Source of the DNA: Arachidicoccus ginsenosidivorans
GTDB lineage: Bacteria; Bacteroidota; Bacteroidia; Chitinophagales; Chitinophagaceae
Length of the DNA stretch: 64,000 nucleotides
Assembly (NCBI RefSeq): GCF_007971385.1
Contig: NZ_CP042434.1
Coordinates: 124,001 to 188,000, forward strand
Direction of reading: 5' to 3'
Positions 18,085 through 29,700 of the stretch are shown here, piece by piece. Below the pieces are notes generated by a model. It worked only from the letters and a program-made list of their open reading frames with translations. It searched no databases and was not told the DNA's origin. How positions within the stretch are numbered: the first letter of the stretch is position 1; every line of letters starts with the position of its first letter. Both the position numbers and the translations under genes were made by a program.

Positions 18085-21000
18085 ATGAAGCTTAAAACAG
18101 GATTAGGTACATTTTTTATGCTTTGTTCTATGGGACTGTACGCACAACAGTCCACCCCGGTCAGGGGCACGGTTCTAACGGAGTCAGGAACCACGCTGCA
18201 AGGGGTATCCGTCAGGATACTGGATAAGCAAACCCAAAAAACGGGTTATGTTACCAGTGACTCTACCGGTACTTTTACCATTGATATGCAACAAGGACAT
18301 CCCTATAATCTGTATTTTACTTATGTAGGGTATGACAATGACTCTATCACCAATTTTCTGGTCACCAGTGGAGAGAAAAGCACTATTATGATGCGTATGC
18401 ATCCAAATAATGCAGCATTGTCAGATGTGGTCATTGTGGGGTATGGCACGCAAAAAAAGGTGGATTTATCTGGTGCCGTTCAACAGGTTTCAGGGGAAGT
18501 GCTTGATAACCGTCCCATTGCAAATCTGGGCGCTGGCCTGCAGGGGGTGATTCCTAACCTGCAGATTACCCAAAACAGTGCGGCGCCAGGTCAGGGGGCG
18601 AGCTTTAACATCCGGGGTTTTACCAGCATTAATGGCGGTTCTCCATTGATATTGGTAGACGGGGTCGTTCAGGATCCGAATCTGGTCAATCCAAATGATG
18701 TAGCCAGTGTAACGGTTTTAAAGGACGCTGCATCTGCTGCCATTTATGGTGCCAGAGCTGCATATGGTGTTATCCTGATTACGACTAAAACCGGCAAACA
18801 CAATCAGAAGCCTACAGTAAAACTCAGCAGTTCATATGCCACTAATAAGCTTTTGGTTAACCCGAAGTATATGAACTCTATGGATTATATTAATTATATG
18901 GATACGGCAAGTATTAATGCTGGCAACGGGGCGTATTTTTCTCAAAGGATCAGAGATGGGGTGACCGCTTATTTTAAAGATCCTGCTAATAATCCTTATG
19001 TATTATATGACCCGAGTATTGATGTGACGGGATATTATACTTATGTAGGTAATACTGACTGGACGGATGCCTTATACAAAACCGGTAGCCTTCAACAAAA
19101 TAACATTTCACTGAGTGGGGGCTCAGATAAGACGTCTTATTATATGTCTTATGGCAATTCCAGGCAAAATGGGATGCTGGCCGCCTACCACGACTATTAT
19201 CAGCGCCACAATATCAATATGAATATAGCCTCTGATATTACGCCCTGGTTGACAGTCAATGGTAAATTACGCTATACCTATTCTTTTGAGGATCATCCCT
19301 CTGGTGGGGGCAACGGTAACTCAGGGATAACGGCCATTAGTGGGGAGCTCAAAAATGATCTGCGGCCTTTGATGCCTATTAGGCATCCAGATGGCAACTG
19401 GGCAGGTCAGGGTTCTTTTACCAACCCTTTTGCGGTAGGTGCTGAAGGCGGGCATAACCAAACGAAGATAAATGACCTCTGGCTAACGGCAGCTGTGACG
19501 GTCCGGCCTTTAAAGGATTGGAATATTAACCTGGATTATACTTTTAATCCCTACTCAAATAACAACGAGTTCACTTCGCGTTTATTTAAAGAGTATCATG
19601 CGGACGGTACTTTCAATTATTACCCCTGGACCAATCCAAATGAAATTGATCTGTACAATGCTAATGATTATTATCATGCACTTAATATCTATAGTGATTA
19701 TAGCAAAAATTTCGGTCTACACCATTTTAAAGTGCTGGTAGGTTATAACGAGGAGGTAAAACAGTATAAGAACTATACAGCTGGCAGAACAAATCTGATT
19801 GATAATGATCTGCCTGCTATAAACAGGGCAACAGGGCCTCAATCTGTAGATGGTGGCATTACCAGTTGGGCCGTACAAGGATATTTTGCACGCCTTAATT
19901 ACGACTATGCTGACAGATATTTTCTGGAATTCAACGGGCGCTATGATGGTTCTTCCAGGTTCCAGGAAGGCAACCGGTATGTAATGGCACCCTCTGTATC
20001 TGGCGCATGGCGTATTTCTCAGGAGAACTTCTGGAAAAACAACGCTGGTCTCTCTGATTTCATTAATGAGTTTAAAATCAGGGGATCCTACGGCACTTTG
20101 GGCAATCAATTGACTGATAATGGTAACTATTTCCCTTATGTCTCCAATTATAGTATTAATACAGCACTGCCTTACATTTTAGGTACTGAGAACACACTGC
20201 CGGTGTCTGTGGCACCTGGCGCACTTGTCAATCCTAATTTTACCTGGGAAAAGGTTAAACAATGGAATGTAGGTGCGGATCTGGACTTTTTGAAGCACCG
20301 TCTTTCTGCTACCATAGATGTGTATAGTCGCTATACAATCGGCATGTTGACACCGGGTCAGTCTTTACCGGCAACGCTGGGCGCTGCGGTTCCTGTGGAA
20401 AATGCAGCCGATCTGAAAACTAAGGGTTTTGAGTTGACGCTGGGTTGGCATGATAAGATCTCAGGCGATTTATCCTACCGCCTGAGTTTTAACTTGTCCA
20501 ACTCAAAATCCTATATCACCAAATATGACAATCCCACTAATTATTTAGGCGATTATTATAAAGGTGAGCGAATCGGAGAAATCTGGGGCTTTAAAACAGC
20601 CGGGCTGTTCCAATCTCAAGAGCAGATCAATAATTGGGCTGATCAGTCACTGCTATATAGTGGCACCTGGAACCCAGGTGATGTAAAATATATGGATCTC
20701 AATGGAGATGGGGTGATTAGTAATGGCAATTATACGTCGGATTCGACTGGTGATATGCGCATTATTGGTAACAGCGAACCCCAATTACTATTTGGCTTTA
20801 ATGGTGGATTTACCTGGAAAAATCTAGACTTTAGCTTTTTCTTTCAAGGTGTAGGTAAACAGGATTTTGTTCCAGATAGCCGTTTTTACGGGATCAACAG
20901 TGAATGGGATGTGCCTATGCAGTTAGCCAGTGATTTCTGGAGTTATGCGAACACTAACGGTTATCTGCCCCGCCCCTATATTAATGGCGGTCATGGAAAC

Positions 21001-21261
21001 AGGGGCGGCTTGAATGGAACGCTGGATAGATATCTGCAAAATGCCGCCTATATCCGGTTAAAACAGTTATCTGTGGCGTATACGCTTAGATGTCCCTGGA
21101 TGAAAAAAGCGATGATTGACAATATCCAGCTTTATGCAACCGGTCAGAATATTCTGACGATTACTAGCCTTTCTAAGCTCTATGATCCGGAAAACTTAAG
21201 TCTCATGAATTATCCAAATACCAAATCATATTCTGTGGGTATTAATATAACGCTTAAATAA
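18085..21261 (+). CDS. SusC/RagA-family TonB-linked outer-membrane protein
   Basis: Outer-membrane nutrient channel of about 1058 residues. I choose ATG at 18085 because it gives a clean signal peptide (MKLKTGLGTFFMLCSMGLYA); an in-frame TTG at 18055 adds only ten polar residues. A carboxypeptidase-regulatory-like domain follows (RGTVLTESGTTLQGVSVRIL), then DVVIVGYGTQKKVDLSGAV, the plug (VTVLKDAASAAIYGARAAYG) and the barrel, ending YSVGINITLK. SusD is encoded 8 bp downstream. It sits in an ECF/FecR module. Ligand unknown. Confidence 0.93.
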   Translation: MKLKTGLGTFFMLCSMGLYAQQSTPVRGTVLTESGTTLQGVSVRILDKQTQKTGYVTSDSTGTFTIDMQQGHPYNLYFTYVGYDNDSITNFLVTSGEKSTIMMRMHPNNAALSDVVIVGYGTQKKVDLSGAVQQVSGEVLDNRPIANLGAGLQGVIPNLQITQNSAAPGQGASFNIRGFTSINGGSPLILVDGVVQDPNLVNPNDVASVTVLKDAASAAIYGARAAYGVILITTKTGKHNQKPTVKLSSSYATNKLLVNPKYMNSMDYINYMDTASINAGNGAYFSQRIRDGVTAYFKDPANNPYVLYDPSIDVTGYYTYVGNTDWTDALYKTGSLQQNNISLSGGSDKTSYYMSYGNSRQNGMLAAYHDYYQRHNINMNIASDITPWLTVNGKLRYTYSFEDHPSGGGNGNSGITAISGELKNDLRPLMPIRHPDGNWAGQGSFTNPFAVGAEGGHNQTKINDLWLTAAVTVRPLKDWNINLDYTFNPYSNNNEFTSRLFKEYHADGTFNYYPWTNPNEIDLYNANDYYHALNIYSDYSKNFGLHHFKVLVGYNEEVKQYKNYTAGRTNLIDNDLPAINRATGPQSVDGGITSWAVQGYFARLNYDYADRYFLEFNGRYDGSSRFQEGNRYVMAPSVSGAWRISQENFWKNNAGLSDFINEFKIRGSYGTLGNQLTDNGNYFPYVSNYSINTALPYILGTENTLPVSVAPGALVNPNFTWEKVKQWNVGADLDFLKHRLSATIDVYSRYTIGMLTPGQSLPATLGAAVPVENAADLKTKGFELTLGWHDKISGDLSYRLSFNLSNSKSYITKYDNPTNYLGDYYKGERIGEIWGFKTAGLFQSQEQINNWADQSLLYSGTWNPGDVKYMDLNGDGVISNGNYTSDSTGDMRIIGNSEPQLLFGFNGGFTWKNLDFSFFFQGVGKQDFVPDSRFYGINSEWDVPMQLASDFWSYANTNGYLPRPYINGGHGNRGGLNGTLDRYLQNAAYIRLKQLSVAYTLRCPWMKKAMIDNIQLYATGQNILTITSLSKLYDPENLSLMNYPNTKSYSVGINITLK

Positions 21262-21269
21262 TATATAAC

Positions 21270-23086
21270 ATGAAAAATCAACATATTCTATTCTATTTAT
21301 TGTTGGGTAGTCTTTTAACGACAGCTGTCAGCTGTTCAAAGGTGCTGGACAGGAAACCCCAGGATTCTATATCTGATCTGAACTATTGGCAGACAGCGGA
21401 TGAGCTAAAATTATACTGCAATAATTTTTATCCCGAGCTATATGTCCCGGATCAATTTGCTGATGATCAAAGTGATAACTGTGTGCCAAATTCTCCTAAT
21501 AGCTGGTTGTATGGTCTGACAACGGTGCCTTCCAGTGGTGGTGGTTGGGCCTATACGGATTGGGCATATATCCGCAGTGCCAATTATTTCCTTACGCATT
21601 ATCAAACGGCTACAGGCTCTGTTGAGGAGATTGATGAATATTTGGGGGAAATTCATTTTTTCAGGGCTTATGAATATTTTAATAAGGTGAAAAGTTTTGG
21701 CGATGTTCCCTGGATTAATAAGGACCTGAATGTCAATGACAGTAGCTTTTTGTATGCCCCCAGAACAGACCGCAAAATTGTCACGGACAGTATTATTGCT
21801 GATTTGAAAATAGCCGTTGCAAAACTGCCTTTGCCTGACCAGGTTGAACTTGGCAGGTTGCACAAATATGCAGCAGAGCAAATGCTGGCCAGAGTATGCC
21901 TTTATGAAGGTACCTGGATGAAATACAGAAATCAATCTGGCTGGGAGACTTATCTTGATCAGGCGGCGGCTGCAGCTAAGGATATTATGGACAATGGTGG
22001 TTATTCCATTTACAAACCGGAGGCGGCTTATTATTACAAGGCAGGTGATCTGGTAGACGCTAAAACCAATACGGTGGCAACGCAGGATTATCCCCTATCC
22101 TATAAAGAACAGTTTATCCAGGAGGATCTGACTAAAAATCCTGAATGTGTACTGCCTAAAATCTACCGTCTGGATCAGCTCACCAGTAAACTGTCCCGCT
22201 CTGTCAATGAATCGGGAACTGGAGTCAGTAAAGATTTAATCGATGCATTTTTATGTGCAGATGGCAAACCAATAGCCCTTAGCTCTCTTTATAAAGGGGA
22301 TGATTCAGCCAGTGTGGAATTTTAAACAGAGATCCACGCCTGAGAAATGAAATAGATAACCGTTATCTACCCAATTATCTGAATGGGACTGCGCCTATCT
22401 CTAATTATTTGACAAATGTAAATAGCACGACGCCCACTGGGTTTATGTCTTCTAAATTCAGAAGCCCGGTGCCGGCGCAAAATGAGGCGAACCAGACAAC
22501 TTACGATATGTATGTCTTTCGGTATGCGGAGGTCTTGTTGATTTATGCTGAGGCTAAAGCAGAATTAGGCAGCATTACGCAGGGCGATTTGGATATCAGC
22601 ATCAATCAGCTAAGAGCAAGATTGGATGAACCAGATTTACCGGGCGGTAAAATGGGGCGGCTTACCTTAAATCCTCCAGCTGACCCTAATGCATTAATCA
22701 ATGGTCAACCTCGCTATGGCTATCAGCTCTCCCCTCTTATCTATGAAATCCGTAGGGAAAGAAGGGTTGAACTGGCATTTGAAGGTTTCAGATGGGATGA
22801 TATCGTTCGCTGGAAAGCGGGTAAGCTGCTGGAAAACCCCAACACCGTCTATGGTATTGTAGCTAGCGCTGCTGTTCAACAGGAGTATGATAACTATTTT
22901 GGCTCTGATATCTTTAGTGGCGTAAATGTGGTCACCTATGATGATTGGGATGGCAGTAAAAAGCTCGTAGCTCCTTACACAGTCGCCATGCGCAAATGGA
23001 ACGACAAGCTTTATCTAAAACCCATTCCAAGAGATCAGATTTTGCTAAGTAAAGGACAAATCCAGCAGAATCCAGGTTGGCAATAA
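21270..23086 (+). CDS. SusD/RagB-family lipoprotein, one-base frameshift
   Basis: SusD partner of the preceding SusC. The lipoprotein signal ends in TTAVSC (Cys22). SusD helices are visible (EIHFFRAYEYFNKVKSFGDV near 130-150). The frame breaks after VEF at 22322: frame 0 meets TAA at 22323-22325, while the -1 frame continues NRDPRLRNEIDNRYLPN, the expected family continuation, to a stop at 23086. One missing base in TTTTAAA (22320-22326) explains it, and restoring it gives 605 residues, a normal size. I treat it as one gene with a probable sequence error; a true mutation would inactivate it. Confidence 0.85.
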
Positions 23087-23167
23087 ATAAACCGTGATGG
23101 TTAGGTCATAACCACAGGCGTAATAATATATTTTGCCTGAAATTTAATTGCCGGTGTCAAAAATACA

Positions 23168-23215
23168 AAGGGCAGTAGATGGGATTAAAAATCCCATTTA
23201 CTGCCCTTTATTTTT
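23168..23215 (+). terminator. Strong intrinsic terminator after SusC/SusD pair 2
   Basis: AAAGGGCAGTAGATGGGAT pairs with ATCCCATTTACTGCCCTTT (one mismatch) across a short A-rich loop, followed by ATTTTT. It ends the plus-strand operon about 80 bp after the SusD stop and may also serve the convergent small gene. Confidence 0.85.
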
Positions 23216-23241
23216 AAAGCCACGTTTATTTTGCTTAATGG

Positions 23242-23400
23242 TTAATCGGTCGATTTACCCTTTACTAGATTCACAATAATCATGATAATGCCGATAATCA
23301 AGAGTAAGTGAATCAGAAAGCCGGCTACATGATAGACCACAAAGCCAAATATCCACCCAATTATTAAAATAATACCGATAATAAATAAAAGACCTTTCAT
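23242..23400 (-). CDS. Lmo0937-family small membrane protein
   Basis: A 52-residue protein, almost wholly hydrophobic: two membrane segments (LLFIIGIILIIGWIFGFVV and FLIHLLLIIGIIMIIVNLV), a short GF/YHVAGF turn and a basic tail (KGKSTD). The order and length match the DUF5670/Lmo0937 family, whose members are often stress-induced but have no established function. It stands alone on the minus strand, convergent with the SusD gene. Confidence 0.75.
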   Translation of the reverse strand: MKGLLFIIGIILIIGWIFGFVVYHVAGFLIHLLLIIGIIMIIVNLVKGKSTD

Positions 23401-24141
23401 GATTGGTTCGTTTTTATATTTGTGGAAGAATGGGGTTAATAAAATTCATTGCTTAAATACACATAACTCTTAAAAGTCAACCAATTTACAAGCCAGAATC
23501 CATCAATAGATGGCTTTTTATTAAAATTGGGAGGAGAAGTTGCCTAAAATTCACTATTTCCCCTTTTATTTTAGTAAAATCCCTTAATATCTGACTTTGG
23601 ACTAGATTTTATGTACCTGACCCCAGCAGCGACAAAACGACGGGAAATTTGAGTAATCTGCCCCCAATTGTATAAAAATTTACTCAAGTTCGTATTCAAT
23701 CTGATCACCTTTATAGAAGGATATAGCACAAAGGGAATGTTGTTAGGCATATGTATCAAAACTCATCATTAAAGTAATTTAGTGACATAATTATTTTCCA
23801 CAACAAAAAGTCTTTTCTTTTTCAGTCCAAAAAGCACTCTTTATATTAAACTCTATATATTCATAAATACCTAGTGTAATAACGAATACTTGGTAGCATT
23901 TCATTCGTTTTAAGCTATATAAACAGGTTGTAGTACTTAGCTTAGCTTTGCTCTTGTCTTCTGTTATTGCTAATGCAACAAACCTTTTATAAATAGTGGT
24001 TCAAAAAAACGGAAGGAGACCATTTTAATTATAGGAACTTGCTTCTCTTCCAAAGCAACTGTTTTAAACCTTAAAAATAAGTTTAACGAAAAAGGTTCAT
24101 GAACCCAACTGGAGCCCCAAAAATATCATTTTACTTTTATA
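23401..24141. other. Gene-poor intergenic region
   Basis: About 740 bp, AT-rich. A 62-codon open frame at 23571-23759 (minus) has no recognisable domain and is not accepted as a gene. No terminator, RNA or repeat is evident. It separates the Lmo0937-like gene from the end of the ECF locus at 24-37 kb. Confidence 0.4.
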
Positions 24142-25730
24142 CTATATTTCTAATTGAACTATTTTTCCATTCTGGCGGCATTCTATCGTCCATTTATGCC
24201 CGTCATTTTTTTCTAATAAATTTTGAAGCGCACCCGATTGATCCCGCAATAGCTGAGAAGGCAGGCCATTTATTTTTATAATCTCAGATGCCTCTTCAAT
24301 ACCATCTTTAGGGACAGTTGTGCCTACAGAATGCAAAAAATATAATTTCCCATCAGGTGAAAATCCAAATAACATCCCTGAATGTATAAAGTTTTTCGGG
24401 TAATGGAAGCTGTGATTGGGGCTGAATAAAATTTGCTTTGCCTGCATATCAATGATAAAATTATATTTGCTAATCAACTTGCTACCAATTGATCCATCAA
24501 AACCCGGATTCCAGCTTTCACTCTGTCCTCCCCCACTCATCAGGGTAACCGTCAAATCGTTTATCGGCGGCATATCTCCCACTTGAAAGCTATTGGCGGC
24601 ACCAGTGAAAGTAGGTGTTATCATTCCCAGACTTCTGGTAGTACTCATATATTCTGATTGAAATCCGTCCACCAGTAGGCGGTTATGCTTCACAAAAGGT
24701 CTGAAACAAATTAAGCTATAGGCTGCTCCCAGATCAAAAACAAAGTCACCGGTATACATTTTCCCTTTCGTAACGCTAAGATTACCAGAAATAATCACCA
24801 GCCCAGAAGGCATAGTGACATTGACTAAATGTCCATTTGTGCCCACTTCACTTTTTAAATCAAAATCGCCAAAGCTATATAAAGAAATCATATTGTTATC
24901 ATAATCAACCTTTGTGATATATTGTTTTATCAGCGCATTGCCCATGATACCATCATAACTGTCCATTTTATCAAATAAAGCAATACTTTGGTGTGGGAAG
25001 GAGAAGTCTCCCAAGTGTACGGTATTATTTCTGGAGATTTCTATCTGGGCGTTTCCGCCTACAACAGAGGCCGACTGTTTGACATCGCTTTTTATACCTA
25101 TTGAATCTGCCAGTGATTTGGATAAGGCCATGCCATCTGCCCCAGTATCAAAAAGAAGTTTTAAGACACGATCACTTTTATTGAGCTTTACTTGAAGGAT
25201 AATGCTGCCATTTTGATCCGATTCAAATGGAATGGTTGCCACCAGCCTTGAATGTGCATTTCTATCCATGCCATACATCTTGTCAAATAAATCTACAAAT
25301 AGGATCTTTCCACTATCATTGAATGCGATAAATCCTTCAATCTTTTCATGATTATTTCCTTTCGTTTCCTTTGTAGCTTTTTTTGTGAAATAAACTTCAC
25401 CCCCTGATGGCCATATTTATCTTTGCTTTTTTTAATCCTTACCTTGTTAAAATCCAACCGCTTGGCAAGGGTTTGCAAACATGATAAAGCCGACGGGCCG
25501 CTGTAAGCACCAACCGAAAAATTTTCGGCGCATAAAGATTTTAAAGTATCTGCAGAGCTCAATTTTGTCATAACTTCCAGTCTATTTGCAATAACGGAGT
25601 TTGTTGGGCGCTGCCCTAATACCCCATCACTAAGCATTGTCAGCAAAGTAAACAGCAATAGATTTATCAAAGCATTTCGCTTAAATCTTACAATTTTGGA
25701 ACTCTTATTTACATTATAACTATTATTCAT
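24142..25730 (-). CDS. Retropepsin-like aspartyl protease with PDZ-like C terminus, one-base frameshift
   Basis: Exported protein of about 529 residues after correction. The N-terminal part (start 25730) has a signal sequence (ALINLLLFTLLTMLSDGVLG). The frame breaks at five C (25400-25404; G5 in the gene): one extra G joins KDKYGHQGG to EVYFTKKATKE and then IAFNDSGKILFVDLFDKMYG, continuing into the protease. Protease repeat 1 has LLFDTGADGMALS (catalytic Asp) and IMGNALI; repeat 2 has the degenerate DLGAAYSL and IGSKLISKYNF. The C-terminal region (SEIIKINGLPSQLL) resembles a PDZ fold. It is the last gene of the ECF/SusC/SusD locus and may process peptides in the periplasm; substrate unknown. 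Confidence 0.75.
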
Positions 25731-25901
25731 AATATCTTTTTGATAATTTGGTGTATTAGCTTCAGAGTTAGCCAGACAAGCCAAAACAAAGCCGCCATAA
25801 CTTACGGGTAATAGGCTAACTAGGCTAGCCATTTACTTCAGCTACGACGGCAAGTACATGATCATTCAAATCTCTTCAAAGCACTCGGTGAAGATTTATG
25901 A

Positions 25902-27301
25902 CTATTCAGCGAGTGTCTTTTCCAGAAGTGCTTTTAATTCAGGCTGGGAAGGTCTTGGTGCGTCTACACTGACGATCTTACCATTTTATCAAACACCATA
26001 AATCTGGGTATCCCTTTGATCTCATAATATTGGGCCAAACCTGATTTCTGATTCCATCCGCCTGCAAATAACTGGGTACCTCCTAATTTAGCAGTATCTA
26101 TATAATGTAGCCATTTTTCTTTATCCTTTAACTCATCAACAGAAATGCTAACAAACTGGACATCTTTTCCTTTCATTTCTGCTTCCAATTGTTTTAAGTA
26201 GGGAATCTGCGCCTTACATGGTCCACACCAGGTTGCCCATACATCCACTAATACAACTTTACCTTTCATATCGGATAGACTGGTTTTTTGGCCATGATTG
26301 TCCACATAGGAGAAATTATATGCATCGTCTCCTTTTTTAAATTTGAGCAAGGGTTGCCTGATAGCAGCTTCCCGAACTTTCTGACTATCCGTCAATATGT
26401 ACCTTCCATAATTATCCATCATTTCTTTGAATTGACCATAATCTTTGATTCCACTGGCACGGTTTAGAACCATATCTCCTTTAAGGGTATCATTAATAAT
26501 ATAACCATTGAATGCTTTTATCATATCCATACCTTGTTCATATTTCCTGCCTGATGTTCTGAAATCAAGATTAGCGAGTGCCTGCATGGTCCTGAACCCA
26601 TAGGGATAATTATAAATAAGGTCAGTTGATTTAGTAAAATCTTTGGCATGTAGACGCTGATAATAAGGACTGTATTCTTCGACTGATGGATGGGCTGTTC
26701 TTGGGGTCTGTAAAAAATTGCTGGCAATCAAGGCCATATCCATTCTAGCATAGTCCTTCATATAGTTATCAAAAGTTTCATTGCCTGTTTTATTTTGTTG
26801 AAGCCAACTTTGTACTTTTTTTGCAGTCGCCTCTAATTGCGGGAAAAAATCAACATAGGTGCTGATACCGTGCATAAAATTTATGGATTTGCCATAAATA
26901 CTGTCCGTCAGTTGATGCCAATGATACATAGCTAGATTCTCTTTAGTGTTATCGGGGCTAGTCAATGCATAATCCCATGGACCCATTTTTAAATTGAGAT
27001 GATCTCCGGGTTTAAAATAAAAACTAAAATTACCTTGAGCTGACATGGTATTGCCAATGCCAATAACGTAAATCCCCGTATAATCTGGATAGAACAAAAA
27101 GCCAAACTTGCCCGTTTGATTACCATTACAAACTGCTATTTGTTGTAGCCTACCTTCGGTCACTTTAAAGAGTTTCACAGGTATTTGCAGGTTTGTGTCC
27201 ATGGTTAGTTTTCCAGAGATAGTAGCGGGCTTTTGTGCCATGACTGCCATACTCATTAAACCGCAGGCGGCCGACATCCACCATTTAATTTGCTTTTTCA
27301 T
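25902..27301 (-). CDS. TlpA-like thioredoxin-domain protein, one-base frameshift
   Basis: Periplasmic disulfide-active protein, about 466 residues after correction. Signal peptide to about residue 22, an N-terminal domain of the DUF4369-like sort, a long helical middle, and a C-terminal thioredoxin fold with VWATWCGPCKAQI, the CxxC active site. The frame breaks at TTTT (25984-25987): one more A in the gene turns VFDKMVRSSV-stop into VFDKNGKIVSVDAPRPSQPE and runs to TAG at 25902. The cis-Pro segment IKGIPRFMVFD is present. Genes of this type often accompany SusC/SusD/DUF4843/PKD loci. Confidence 0.85.
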
Positions 27302-27430
27302 TTTTCAATTTTTAATTGTACTTGTAGGATCAATCAATTTCACTTGCAGGATACAGCCTGGCAGAAATCTAAAAAGTGACCGCCTGCCCCGCGTTGATTA
27401 TTAATCAGTCCTAACAAAACAGGTGTTTCA

Positions 27431-28857
27431 TTATTTATTTTTATAACTAATATCAATAATATGATCAAAACCAGTAAACGTTTTTGTGGGCGCACCACCC
27501 TCGATATTCCCTGTGGAGGCCAAATTAAACAAATACACAGTTGAATGGCTTCCATCATAGGTAGCTGCCACTAACCCGTCATTTCCATTCATTTTAAAGA
27601 TCTCGAGTTTTTCTGAATCTGGAAAGCTATATAGTTCTCTTGCTTTATTAGCGGCAATATCATACAAATAAATCGAATTACCATTGCTATAATAAAGTTG
27701 CGGCAAAATTGGGGAACAGGCAAAGGAGCCTGCCTTATTTAATCCCGTTTCCGGTGCAGCCTTTTTAAAATCGGCAGCAACAATGTTTTGATCAGGTTCC
27801 AGCGTATATATAGCCGTGCTGTCATCCGCACTTGTTTTAAACAGGGCAATGTACTGATCATTTGTTGTGCTTTGAATCGTTAGCAACTCACCGGGTATAT
27901 TATTTAGATCAAAGGCATCTTCCATTGATTTAACCGGAAAGTCCTCTATGGAAGTACCATATGTTGGTACCCGCCCAAATCGATGATTTTGTTTATCAAA
28001 AAATACATCCTGACGCAGGCCAGTAATGACATAAGGGGCCAAACTATACTTACCGGCAAATGCATCGCTGAATTTTTTGGCTCCAGAAATAAGCTGCTCA
28101 CTGTGTAAACGGCCATTATTGATAATATAGGCCGTAGTAGCACCAGGACCTAAATAGATCAGCTCAGGATGCAACTCAGCGGGCGCTCCGTAAAACTGGT
28201 CTGCATATTGACCAATTACTTGGTAGGTATTTTTATCTAGTATATACCCCCATTATCCCATAAAACAAAGGTTAGGTCGGTGGCAAACCCTTTGACCTGG
28301 TAGACCTTGGAGGCATCTTCAGGTAATGGAAAGGTAGCATTTAAAGTACTATAAACATTATGTCGTATCTGATCATCGGGTAATATAAAATCGATATCAC
28401 TTTTATTCCCCTGGTGTGTTAATACCATCCAGCCTGCTGACAATGCGGCACTGATGGTGACAGAAAAGTTATATTTAAAACTGACACCGGTTGTCGTATC
28501 AGTAACAGTGTATACCAGTGTATAAGCCTCTGCCCTTGGTGGCTGGCTGATCACTACGTTTAAGTTCTTTTCAGTAGAAATAATTTCAGGTAATGCACCT
28601 GGGTATACGGGGCTGATATGTGAATTATAAATTCCCCAAGTGTAAGTTAATGCGTCTTTGCCGGCGATGCTTTGATTCAAAACTGGTGTTATTTTGAGGC
28701 TATCAAACTGCATCAGGCTATAGAAATTTGTATCCGCAGAAATTTTCACTTCATTGATGGGATGATAGGAATAATTACCCTTATCCTTATAACAGCTACT
28801 AAAAAGCGCAACTGCCAGTAGCAATCCTGCAAGGTTCCATAATAAACATTTTCTCAT
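27431..28857 (-). CDS. PKD-like family lipoprotein, one-base frameshift
   Basis: Surface or periplasmic lipoprotein of about 475 residues after correction. Lipobox LFSSC (Cys22), then the conserved YKDKGNYSYHPINEV start of the PKD-like family, an Ig-like region (LTYTWGIYN) and a probable beta-propeller C-terminal half. At five C (28247-28251; G5 in the gene) one missing G gives a false stop after DNGGIY; restoring it reads DNGGYILDKNTYQVIGQYAD and joins the downstream half. It sits between DUF4843 and TlpA genes in the ECF locus. Function unknown beyond family association with SusC/SusD. Confidence 0.82.
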
Positions 28858-28929
28858 TTTAATATCGTTTTACAACCATGCTCCTGAGGGATGTAAATCT
28901 CCTTGCTCCTGACATGGTTTAGGGGTGAT

Positions 28930-29678
28930 CTAGAAAGTTATTAAATTACCATATTCGTCTTTCATGGGGCGCCTGGATGCGCATCGTTATATGTTTCCAG
29001 GGCATTTTTAAGCACGGAGGCATAATAAAGCAAATCACCGTATCCTAATGCACCCGTGCCCGAAGTAGGAAACTCTCCCCGGCCTAATACATCAATGATA
29101 AACCTGTATTTCACCTGGCTATAGGTACCAAAGATGTAAATTAGAAAGGAATCCCAATTAGAAGGTTTGGTTAAAATATCATTGATTTTAATCTGGTATT
29201 GCATCTGTCCACTGAGTCCGGCTGTAAAATCACTGGAAGATTCCAGACGCAAGGTGAGTCGATAAGTCGTATCCTGCAGGTCAGATGCCCGAAGTAACAC
29301 TATGCCAAGTTCCGTCGTGTAGGCTCCCGCGGGCATACTGTAAGGTATTAATAATTTATAATGGGTTCCTTTTACGGCGTCTGTTAATGAATCCACTACC
29401 TCAAGATTAATAATTCTGTCTTTGGAGCTGGCAAGTCCCATAATTCTTACCGGTAACCAAATGGTATCTTGATGAATTTCTGAGTTTTTAATTGCAAATG
29501 AATAATCTACGCTATCATTTACTGGGCTATATTGATCTTCATAAAAATAAATCCCTGCCGGCCCCTCATAAGGGCTTAGTGCTTCCTTTTTACAGGAGGA
29601 ATTAACCAGTGCCAGAGCCACCAGCATTAATAAAACTGTATGGATTTTATTGGATTTTATTGTCTTAGTTAGATGCAT
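28930..29678 (-). CDS. DUF4843 lipoprotein, one-base frameshift near C terminus
   Basis: Lipoprotein of about 249 residues after correction, with lipobox VNSSC (Cys29), the YEGPAGIYFYEDQ segment near 37-49, and beta-rich middle. At GGGG (28966-28969) one missing base gives an early stop after HPGAP; restoring it adds MKDEYGNLITF, which matches the usual DUF4843 ending. It follows the SusD gene by 22 bp and precedes the PKD-like gene. Function is not known; it is a regular partner of SusC/SusD in this clade. Confidence 0.82.
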
Positions 29679-29700
29679 GACGATTGATGATATTTAAACA

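Noticed and set aside
22317..22327. Programmed -1 frameshift at the TTTTAAAC in the SusD gene (it contains the viral-type slippery heptamer).
   Set aside because: The heptamer is in the wrong register: the zero frame reads TTT TAA, so tandem slippage as in U UUA AAC does not apply, and no SusD is known to use frameshifting. Many other one-base losses in the window point to sequence error.
23571..23759. 62-codon minus-strand open frame.
   Set aside because: No domain, no signal, no conserved context and no visible start signals; likely chance.
25293..25832. A separate small gene upstream of the aspartyl protease.
   Set aside because: Its reading frame supplies a signal peptide and ends in low-complexity basic residues, whereas shifting one base at G5 joins it to protein-like sequence leading into the protease. 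It is the N-terminal part of the same gene.
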